DNA of 6,724 nucleotides from Bacillota bacterium. Lineage in GTDB: Bacteria > Bacillota > Dethiobacteria > Dethiobacterales > Dethiobacteraceae. Both the position numbers and the translations under genes were made by a program. The notes below the pieces were generated by a model, which did no database searches, was not told the origin of the DNA, and saw only the letters and a program-made list of their open reading frames with translations. Where the stretch lies: positions 1 through 6,724 of the forward strand of contig DUUE01000105.1 of the NCBI GenBank assembly GCA_012841735.1, written 5' to 3'. Below, piece after piece: positions 1-6,724 of this stretch (the first letter of the stretch is position 1; each line of letters opens with the position of its first letter).

Positions 1-807
1 ATTTTTTTTAATTTCCGGCCCGACAGGGCGCGCCAGATAACAAGGGCACTGACTGATGCCGCTTTTTCCGGCTTTGACCGGGGAAAAACACCCCCCCTGC
101 CCTTTTTTGTCTGTATGACTCAATATGATGAAACTATTGCGGCCCCGGTGGCTTTTCCACCGGACCATCCGCGCCGTACACTGGGGGAAGTGGTGGCGGC
201 GGCCGGCCTGAAACAGCTGCGTATTGCGGAAACGGAGAAATATGCCCATGTCACCTTTTTTTTCAGCGGAGGCGAGGAGACTCCCTTTGCGGGGGAGGAC
301 AGGATTTTAATTCCGTCGCCTAAAGTCCCCACATACAACCTGCAGCCTGAAATGAGTGCGCCGCAGGTGACGGAAAAACTCCTGCAAGAAATCGACCGCG
401 ATTATTATGATGTTATTATTCTTAACTATGCCAATCCTGATATGGTGGGCCATACCGGCGTGCTGGAAGCCGCCATTGCGGCCATTGTGACTGTGGACCG
501 CTGCCTGGCACAGGTGGTGGAAGCGGTGCTGGCCAAGGGGGGAGCGGCCATTATTACCGCCGATCATGGCAATGCGGAGCAGATGACGGAGGGGAGGGGT
601 AACCACCCTTTTACAGCCCATACGGCCAACCCGGTCCCTTTGCTCCTGGTATCCCGCACACCATACCGTTTACAGAAAAACGGAATTTTGGCCGATGTTG
701 CCCCTACCATGCTTGACCTGCTGGGCTTGCCACAGCCGCAGGAAATGACGGGCACATCACTGTTAATCCGTATGAAAGACAAGAAGCAAAGGAGGCAGTT
801 GCAATGA
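1..807 (+). CDS. gpmI: 2,3-bisphosphoglycerate-independent phosphoglycerate mutase, 3' part (5' end outside window)
   Basis: Cytosolic Mn-dependent enzyme of glycolysis and gluconeogenesis that interconverts 3- and 2-phosphoglycerate through a phosphoserine intermediate. The frame is open from base 1: it begins IFFNFRPDRARQ, the conserved substrate-binding arginine stretch, and continues without a stop through the Met codon at 115, which is internal (VCMTQYDE motif). About 268 codons of a family of roughly 510 residues are present, so the catalytic Ser domain start lies upstream. Visible metal-site motifs, numbered from the Met at base 115: KQLRIAETEKY (33-43, with the active-site Lys), NPDMVGH (107-113, Asp109 and His113), TADHGNAEQM (148-157, Asp150 and His151) and TAHT (167-170, His169). 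Ligand assignments come from the Bacillus enzymes. The residue before TAHT is Phe where Bacillus subtilis has His. The stop TGA overlaps the eno start by 4 nt. Identity is secure; only the 5' end is unknown. Confidence 0.97.
   Translation: MFFNFRPDRARQITRALTDAAFSGFDRGKTPPLPFFVCMTQYDETIAAPVAFPPDHPRRTLGEVVAAAGLKQLRIAETEKYAHVTFFFSGGEETPFAGEDRILIPSPKVPTYNLQPEMSAPQVTEKLLQEIDRDYYDVIILNYANPDMVGHTGVLEAAIAAIVTVDRCLAQVVEAVLAKGGAAIITADHGNAEQMTEGRGNHPFTAHTANPVPLLLVSRTPYRLQKNGILADVAPTMLDLLGLPQPQEMTGTSLLIRMKDKKQRRQLQ
788..795 (+). promoter_or_regulatory. Shine-Dalgarno site of eno, inside the gpmI 3' end
   Basis: AAAGGAGG lies 8 nt before the enolase ATG at 804 and within the last codons of gpmI. Together with the ATGA stop/start overlap at 804-807 it fixes the enolase start and indicates that ribosomes finishing gpmI can reinitiate on eno. 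The basic, low-complexity gpmI tail (KDKKQRRQLQ) is partly dictated by this purine-rich site. Confidence 0.85.
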
Positions 808-2084
808 CCAGTATTGTTGAGATTTTCGCACGGGAAATCCTGGATTCCCGCGGCAATCCCACCGTTGAGGTGGATGTGCTGCTGGCGGGAGGTTCGTTCG
901 GCCGCGCCGCCGTGCCCTCCGGCGCCTCCACCGGTGCTTTTGAAGCGGTAGAACTGCGTGATGGCGATAAGGACCGTTATCTCGGCAAAGGTGTCAGGCG
1001 GGCTGTTGCCAATGTGAACGAAGTGATCGCCCCCGCCCTGGGTGATATGGATGCCCTGGAACAGGCGGAAATTGACCGCACACTGATTGCCCTGGACGGG
1101 ACGCCAAATAAAGGCAAACTTGGTGCCAATGCCATTCTTGGCGTTTCCCTGGCCGTGGCCAAGGCTGCCGCCAATGCCGTGGGGCTGCCCCTTTACCGTT
1201 ACCTGGGGGGAGCCACCGCCAGGCTGCTGCCCGTACCCATGATGAATATTTTAAACGGCGGCAAGCATGCTGACAACAATGTTGATATCCAGGAATTTAT
1301 GATTATGCCTGTAGGAGCCGGCGATTTCCCTGAAGCTTTGCGCATGGGAACGGAAGTTTTTCACTATTTGAGGAAAGTGCTGCAAAAACAGGGTTTGAAT
1401 ACGGCTGTGGGCGATGAAGGCGGCTTTGCGCCCAATCTGGCTTCCAATGAAGCCGCCCTGGAAGTGATCATGGAGGCAATTGTCGCTGCAGGTTACCGCC
1501 CGGGGCAGGATATTGTGCTGGCGCTGGATGTGGCTGCCACGGAAATGTACAGGGACGGCCTCTACCACCTGGCAGGGGAAGGCCTGCAGAAATCAGCCGC
1601 CGAGATGATTGCCTACTACGAAAAACTGGCGGACAACTACCCCATAGTTTCCATTGAAGACGGCCTGGCGGAAGAGGACTGGGCAGGCTGGAGCGAGCTG
1701 ACCCACACACTTGGCGGACGGGTACAGCTGGTGGGTGATGATTTGTTTGTCACCAATATGGAAAGGCTTAAGCGGGGTATAGCGACGGCAACGGCCAATG
1801 CCATCCTGATTAAGCTGAACCAGATTGGTACGGTCACCGAAACCCTCGACTGCATCAGGCTGGCGCAACAGTCAGGCTACAGGGCGGTTATTTCCCACCG
1901 GTCGGGCGAAACGGACGATGTCACTATTGCCGACCTGGCAGTGGCGTCAGGTGCGGGCCAAATTAAAACCGGTGCGCCTTCCCGCGTGGACCGTGTGGCC
2001 AAATACAACCAGCTGCTCCGGATAGCGGAAGAACTGGGAGGCGGCGCACTCTTTGCCGGCAACCCGTTTGCAAAGCCAGAATAA
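804..2084 (+). CDS. eno: Enolase (phosphopyruvate hydratase)
   Basis: Cytosolic glycolytic enzyme that dehydrates 2-phosphoglycerate to phosphoenolpyruvate with two Mg ions. It is complete at 426 residues, normal for bacteria (about 420-435). The start gives the canonical N-terminus (IVEIFAREILDSRGNPTVEV). Active-site features by homology to characterised enolases: mobile loop SGAST (39-43), His155, Glu164 in the NVDIQEF stretch, Glu205 in GDEGGF, metal ligands Asp242, Glu285 (SIEDGL) and Asp312/313 (GDDLF), the signature ILIKLNQIGTVTETL (334-348) with catalytic Lys337, the SHRSGETDD loop (364-372) and Lys388 in GQIKTGAPSR. All expected catalytic residues are present. A small oddity is Val395 in SRVDR, where Ser or Thr is usual. 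It overlaps gpmI by 4 nt and is cotranslated with it. No terminator hairpin follows; only a T-rich stretch at 2098-2110 is seen, so some readthrough into secG is likely. Confidence 0.99.
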   Translation: MTSIVEIFAREILDSRGNPTVEVDVLLAGGSFGRAAVPSGASTGAFEAVELRDGDKDRYLGKGVRRAVANVNEVIAPALGDMDALEQAEIDRTLIALDGTPNKGKLGANAILGVSLAVAKAAANAVGLPLYRYLGGATARLLPVPMMNILNGGKHADNNVDIQEFMIMPVGAGDFPEALRMGTEVFHYLRKVLQKQGLNTAVGDEGGFAPNLASNEAALEVIMEAIVAAGYRPGQDIVLALDVAATEMYRDGLYHLAGEGLQKSAAEMIAYYEKLADNYPIVSIEDGLAEEDWAGWSELTHTLGGRVQLVGDDLFVTNMERLKRGIATATANAILIKLNQIGTVTETLDCIRLAQQSGYRAVISHRSGETDDVTIADLAVASGAGQIKTGAPSRVDRVAKYNQLLRIAEELGGGALFAGNPFAKPE

Positions 2085-2101
2085 GGCTGAGAATAAGTTT
2101 G

Positions 2102-2130
2102 TTGTTTTTTGACAGTTACTATGGTAGAAT
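2102..2130 (+). promoter_or_regulatory. Candidate sigma-A promoter upstream of secG
   Basis: An extended -10 element TGG-TAGAAT (2122-2130, hexamer at 2125-2130) has a weak -35 TTGTTT at 2102-2107 with a 17-nt spacer. A perfect TTGACA also occurs at 2109-2114, but it is only 10 nt from this -10, and its best properly spaced partner, TAGTGT at 2134-2139 (19 nt), is poor. The region lies in the eno-secG gap, 77 nt or more before the secG start, so transcription would start near 2137 and give a leader of about 70 nt. This is read from sequence only; the assignment of -35 is uncertain. Confidence 0.45.
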
Positions 2131-2144
2131 AGCTAGTGTTACGG

Positions 2145-2184
2145 CGACAGGTCTCTGCAACCCGTTGCATACTTAAGCGTGTCG
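2145..2184 (+). promoter_or_regulatory. Nested inverted repeats in the secG leader
   Basis: An outer repeat CGACA (2145-2149) / TGTCG (2180-2184) encloses a tight inverted repeat TGCAAC (2156-2161) / GTTGCA (2164-2169). In RNA the inner one would be a 5-bp stem with a CCCG tetraloop. The structure ends just before the secG ribosome site AAGGAGG (2188-2194). It is small and may be fortuitous; no known riboswitch or ribosomal-protein leader is recognised here. Confidence 0.25.
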
Positions 2185-2206
2185 GAGAAGGAGGTGTCTG
2201 GCGGCC

Positions 2207-2431
2207 ATGAGGATTGCTCTGAACGTATTATTGATTATTGTCAGTTTGGGAATGATTGCATCCGTCCTTTTTCAGTCGTCTAAATCTGCCGGCTTATCCG
2301 GTATCATCGGCGGCGCGCAGACTTTTTTCAGCAAGAAAAAAGGGCTTGATGATTTACTGGCCAAACTAACGGTGATTTTTGCCGTCTTATTTGTCGTTCT
2401 GGCCATTGTTTTAACATCCTTATATTCTTAA
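2207..2431 (+). CDS. secG: Preprotein translocase subunit SecG
   Basis: Small auxiliary membrane subunit of the SecYEG channel that assists SecA-driven protein export. It is complete at 74 residues, normal for Gram-positive-type SecG. Two hydrophobic segments are visible, about residues 4-23 and 49-72, joined by a loop with the family's diagnostic motif: LFQSSKSAGLSGIIGG (21-36) followed by a lysine-rich stretch FFSKKKGLDDLLAKL (40-54). The start ATG at 2207 is preceded by AAGGAGGTG at 2188-2196, giving 12 nt between AAGGAGG and ATG, slightly long. An in-frame CTG at 2198 would shorten the gap but would be an unusual start, so ATG is preferred. The location downstream of eno and upstream of rnr is the classical secG position in Bacillota. 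It may be read from its own promoter in the preceding gap and by readthrough from eno. Confidence 0.95.
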   Translation: MRIALNVLLIIVSLGMIASVLFQSSKSAGLSGIIGGAQTFFSKKKGLDDLLAKLTVIFAVLFVVLAIVLTSLYS

Positions 2432-2457
2432 CCGCAAACGCTAACGGCAATTTATTA

Positions 2458-2489
2458 AGGCAGGCGCCTGAACGGGACAGGCCCTGCCT
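2458..2489 (+). other. Strong stem-loop between secG and hppA, no U-tract
   Basis: AGGCAGG (2458-2464) pairs with CCTGCCT (2483-2489), and inside it GCCTG (2466-2470) pairs with CAGGC (2478-2482). The only interruption is one bulged C at 2465; the loop is AACGGGA (2471-2477). This gives a 12-bp GC-rich hairpin. The following bases (CTCCTGACTG) are not T-rich, so it does not look like a standard intrinsic terminator in either direction. It may be a weak or Rho-type terminator, a processing or stability element that sets different secG and hppA mRNA levels, or a regulatory leader of hppA. The rest of the 111-nt gap shows no clear promoter. Confidence 0.5.
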
Positions 2490-2542
2490 CTCCTGACTGT
2501 ATGCGTTGGGGACAGAAATGAAGAAAAAAGGAGTAGAAACAC

Positions 2543-4540
<1,998 letters not shown>

Positions 4541-4545
4541 AGCAC

Positions 4546-4574
4546 AGGAGCGGCAGCCGCCGCTCCTTTTCCTT
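4546..4574 (+). terminator. Rho-independent terminator after hppA
   Basis: AGGAGCGGC (4546-4554) pairs perfectly with GCCGCTCCT (4559-4567) around an AGCC tetraloop, followed by TTTTCCTT (4567-4574). It starts 5 nt after the hppA stop. A 9-bp GC-rich stem with a short T-run is a convincing intrinsic terminator and marks the end of the hppA transcript. Confidence 0.85.
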
Positions 4575-4600
4575 GGGGCAGCCTAAAACACGGCTGCTCC
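4575..4600 (+). other. Second hairpin directly after the hppA terminator
   Basis: GGGGCAGCC (4575-4583) pairs with GGCTGCTCC (4592-4600), 9 bp including one G-U pair, with an 8-nt loop TAAAACAC. No T-run follows on either strand. Its 3' arm can also pair with GGAGC and AGCC of the upstream terminator (4547-4551 and 4555-4558), so the two hairpins look like imperfect copies of one another. It may protect the 3' end, act as a backup terminator, or be a decayed duplicate. Confidence 0.45.
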
Positions 4601-4629
4601 ATGACTAAAAACAACACGAACGTGAAAAA

Positions 4630-4654
4630 CTTAAATAGTATTTTACTGTTTAAG
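4630..4654 (+). promoter_or_regulatory. AT-rich perfect dyad upstream of rnr (candidate operator or 5' UTR hairpin)
   Basis: CTTAAATAGTA (4630-4640) and TACTGTTTAAG (4644-4654) form an 11-bp inverted repeat around TTT, with a single T-G mismatch (a wobble pair in RNA, 4636/4648). It ends 10 nt before the rnr ribosome site and 23 nt before the start codon. It could be a repressor operator on DNA or a hairpin at the 5' end of the rnr message. No clear -35/-10 pair is visible in 4601-4677, although several AT-rich hexamers overlap the dyad. Confidence 0.45.
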
Positions 4655-4664
4655 AATCTAAAGA

Positions 4665-4671
4665 AAAGAGG
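4665..4671 (+). promoter_or_regulatory. Weak Shine-Dalgarno site of rnr
   Basis: AAAGAGG, 6 nt before ATG 4678, is the only purine-rich site. It is weaker than the AAGGAGG or AAAGGAG sites of eno, secG and hppA in this window, and the region around it is A-rich and unstructured. It supports the chosen start and suggests a lower or conditional translation rate for RNase R. Confidence 0.6.
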
Positions 4672-4677
4672 CAGAAA

Positions 4678-6724
4678 ATGACTTTTGAAGCAAAAATTCT
4701 GGATTATATGCGTGAAGTCGCCTATAAGCCATTAAAAATTGAAGAACTGGCCCATGATCTGGGCATTACGGACAAAAAAGAAATCAAACGTTTCCACAGG
4801 CTCCTGGAAGAAATGGAGCAGGAAGGCAAAATTATCAAAACGCGTTACGGTCGCTACGGGTTGCCGGAAAAAATGAACCTTGTGGTAGGCAAGTTGCAGG
4901 GGAATCAGGCCGGCTTTGGTTTTATCATCCCTGATAACCCTGATTTCCCCGATGTTTTCATTCCGGCCGGCCAGATGAACGGTGCCATGCATAATGACCA
5001 TGTGGTGGCGCGCCTGATAAAAGGCGGGGGAGGAAAAAGCAATGAAGGGGAAATTATCCGCATTTTAAAACGCCGTTCCGAATATGTCGTCGGCCGTTAT
5101 GAAGCCGGAAAGCAATTCGGTTTTGTCGTTCCTGATGATCAGCGCATTTTCCAGGACATTTTTCTGCCGAAAGCCGAAACAAAAGGTCTGAAAAACGGCA
5201 TGAAAGTACAGGTCAGGATAACGCGCTGGCCGGAAAAGCGGCGCAATCCGGAAGGCGTTATTGCCGATATCCTGGGGTACCCCGGTGATAAGGGCGTAGA
5301 TACCCTGACCATTATTAAAAAATACGAACTCCCCGAAGAATTCCCGCCGGAAGTCATCAAAGAAGTCAAGGCTTACAGACGTGAACTGTCTGCAGCCGAC
5401 CTCGAAGGCCGCCGTGACCTGCGGGATGTGGTTATGGTTACAATCGACGGTGCTGATGCAAAAGACTTGGATGATGCCGTTTCCCTGCACAAAAATGACA
5501 GGGGCAACTGGGAGCTTGGTGTCCATATTGCCGACGTGGGGTATTATGTCAAAGAGGGCTCCGCCCTTGACCGCGAAGCATTAAACCGCGGCAACAGTGT
5601 CTATCTGGTAGACCGCGTCATCCCCATGCTTCCTCCCGAACTCTCCAACGACCTGTGCAGCCTGAACCCCCACGCGGACCGCCTCGCCCAAAGTGTCATA
5701 ATGGAACTGGACGAAAAGGGTGAAGTCCTTTCCTCTGCCTTTTATGCCAGTGTTATCCGCACCCGGGAGCGGATGACTTATGATGCCGTTCGCGCCATCC
5801 TGGAAGACAAGGATGCCGGACTGCGCAAACGTTACTCCTCTTTGGTGCCCATGTTTGAAGATATGGCCAGATTGGCTACCATCCTGCGGGAAAAACGCAT
5901 TGCACGCGGTGCCATTGACTTTGCCCTGCCCGAAGTAAAAATTATCCTGGATGAGGACGGGAAAGTAAGCAAGATAGAGCCCAGACCCCGTACCATTGCT
6001 GAGAGCATTATTGAAGAGTTTATGCTTATCTGCAACGAAACTGTGGCGGAACATTTTTCCCACCTGCAGCTACCTTTTATTTACCGTATCCACGAGCGGC
6101 CCGACGAAGGGAAAATGCTGCAATTCCGTGATTTCGTTCATAATCTCGGCTTTTCCCTGAAGGGAAAACCGGAAAATGTTCACCCCCATGCCCTGCAGGA
6201 ATTATTGCGTGATGTGGAAGGTAAGCCCGAGGAGCGGGTAGTAAACACCCTGCTGCTGCGTGCCATGAAACAGGCCAAATACTCCACGGAAAACGTCCCT
6301 CATTTTGGCCTGGCGGCCCGCTATTACACCCATTTCACCGCACCCATCCGCCGCTATCCCGACCTGGTCATCCACCGCCTGATGCGGGAATATCTGCAGG
6401 GCACTCCGGGGCAAAAACGCCTTGCCAGGATTGCCAAATATAACTTTTTGGCGGCGGAACGTTCTTCACTGCGTGAACGTATAGCCATGGAAGCGGAACG
6501 GGAGAGCGAAGATGTTAAGAAAATCGAATTTATGGAGGATAAAGTCGGGCAGGAGTTTCCCGCCATTATTTCCGGTGTTACCTCCTTCGGGCTTTTTGCC
6601 GAGCTGGACAACCTGGTGGAAGGTTTAATCCATGTATCCAGCATGGATGACGATTATTACCACTACCATGAGGACAAACTGGCCCTGATCGGCGAGCGGA
6701 CAGGCAAAACCTACCGTATCGGCA
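4678..6724 (+). CDS. rnr: Ribonuclease R (RNB-family 3'-5' exoribonuclease), 5' part, 3' end outside window
   Basis: Processive exoribonuclease that degrades structured RNA, including rRNA fragments and tmRNA-tagged messages, releasing nucleoside monophosphates. The frame is open for 682 codons from ATG 4678 to the window edge with no stop. Domain order: N-terminal winged helix (about 1-62), first cold-shock domain (about 69-115, GFGFIIPD), second cold-shock domain (about 137-181, QFGFVVPDD), RNB catalytic domain (about 247-575) and the beginning of an S1 domain (about 622 on, SGVTSFGLFAELDNLVEGLIHVSSM region). Catalytic Mg ligands match E. coli RNase R: Asp257, Asp263, Asp265 and Asp266 in TIDGADAKDLDDAV (255-268). 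The HFTAPIRRYPDL motif is at 552-563. The winged-helix domain and the overall order distinguish it from RNase II. Only the end of S1 and any basic tail are missing. In Bacillota smpB often follows rnr, but this is not visible here. Confidence 0.97.
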   Translation, partial: MTFEAKILDYMREVAYKPLKIEELAHDLGITDKKEIKRFHRLLEEMEQEGKIIKTRYGRYGLPEKMNLVVGKLQGNQAGFGFIIPDNPDFPDVFIPAGQMNGAMHNDHVVARLIKGGGGKSNEGEIIRILKRRSEYVVGRYEAGKQFGFVVPDDQRIFQDIFLPKAETKGLKNGMKVQVRITRWPEKRRNPEGVIADILGYPGDKGVDTLTIIKKYELPEEFPPEVIKEVKAYRRELSAADLEGRRDLRDVVMVTIDGADAKDLDDAVSLHKNDRGNWELGVHIADVGYYVKEGSALDREALNRGNSVYLVDRVIPMLPPELSNDLCSLNPHADRLAQSVIMELDEKGEVLSSAFYASVIRTRERMTYDAVRAILEDKDAGLRKRYSSLVPMFEDMARLATILREKRIARGAIDFALPEVKIILDEDGKVSKIEPRPRTIAESIIEEFMLICNETVAEHFSHLQLPFIYRIHERPDEGKMLQFRDFVHNLGFSLKGKPENVHPHALQELLRDVEGKPEERVVNTLLLRAMKQAKYSTENVPHFGLAARYYTHFTAPIRRYPDLVIHRLMREYLQGTPGQKRLARIAKYNFLAAERSSLRERIAMEAERESEDVKKIEFMEDKVGQEFPAIISGVTSFGLFAELDNLVEGLIHVSSMDDDYYHYHEDKLALIGERTGKTYRIG

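Noticed and set aside
1..110. Homopolymer runs (T8 near base 3, C7 at 91-97, T6 near 103) as possible frameshift sites or assembly errors in gpmI.
   Set aside because: The frame on both sides of every run gives conserved GpmI sequence, so no frameshift is needed.
115..807. A free-standing 230-residue gene starting at ATG 115.
   Set aside because: The same frame is open back to base 1 and encodes conserved GpmI sequence (FNFRPDRARQ) before this Met, which is internal to the VCMTQYDE motif. No ribosome site precedes it. The gene is cut by the window edge, not truncated.
2074..2110. Terminator after eno from AGCC/GGCT followed by a T-rich stretch.
   Set aside because: The stem is only 4 bp (2074-2077 with 2085-2088), the T-rich bases are 10 nt or more away and overlap the proposed promoter, so it is too weak to call.
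2501..2521. A six-codon ORF (MRWGQK) between secG and hppA, as a possible leader peptide.
   Set aside because: No Shine-Dalgarno site precedes it, no regulatory codon run is present, and it overlaps no obvious alternative structures.
5065..6063. Antisense open frames of 153 and 160 codons opposite rnr.
   Set aside because: They sit opposite strongly conserved RNase R catalytic sequence, have no family features, and are explained by the codon bias of rnr.

Overview
This window is a stretch of ordinary core-genome DNA, all genes on the + strand, reading gpmI (3' part) - eno - secG - hppA - rnr (5' part). The gene set and order (phosphoglycerate mutase, enolase, SecG, RNase R) are those of the conserved glycolysis/secG/rnr block of Bacillota (Firmicutes). 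Strong purine-rich Shine-Dalgarno sites, slightly GC-rich coding sequence and a K+-dependent membrane pyrophosphatase point to an anaerobe of the Clostridia or Negativicutes. That placement is inference from gene order and protein style; no 16S or other marker is present.

Layout. Bases 1-807 are the C-terminal 268 codons of cofactor-independent phosphoglycerate mutase, open at the left edge. Its reading frame runs unbroken from base 1; the ATG at base 115 is an internal Met, not a start. The stop overlaps the enolase start by 4 nt (ATGA), so the last two payoff steps before pyruvate kinase (3PG to 2PG to PEP) are translationally coupled. A 122-nt gap (2085-2206) carries a candidate extended -10 promoter and a leader with small inverted repeats, then secG (2207-2431), a 74-residue SecYEG subunit. 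A 111-nt gap (2432-2542) holds a strong stem-loop without a U-tract, followed by hppA (2543-4540), a complete 665-residue ion-pumping pyrophosphatase. After hppA come a convincing Rho-independent terminator, a second hairpin and a perfectly folded AT-rich dyad. rnr then starts at 4678 and runs off the right edge after 682 codons, within the S1 domain.

How the genes work together. gpmI and eno form one coupled glycolytic unit. secG has probably its own promoter plus readthrough. hppA lies between secG and rnr and recovers energy from the pyrophosphate made by biosynthesis, including the RNA and protein synthesis that the neighbouring genes serve. The terminator after hppA makes rnr a separate transcription unit or one reached only by partial readthrough. 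The rnr dyad is the most plausible control site in the window.

I found no mobile element, CRISPR array, RNA gene, or clearly novel system. The observations worth checking are the placement and ion specificity of hppA and the non-coding structures flanking it.
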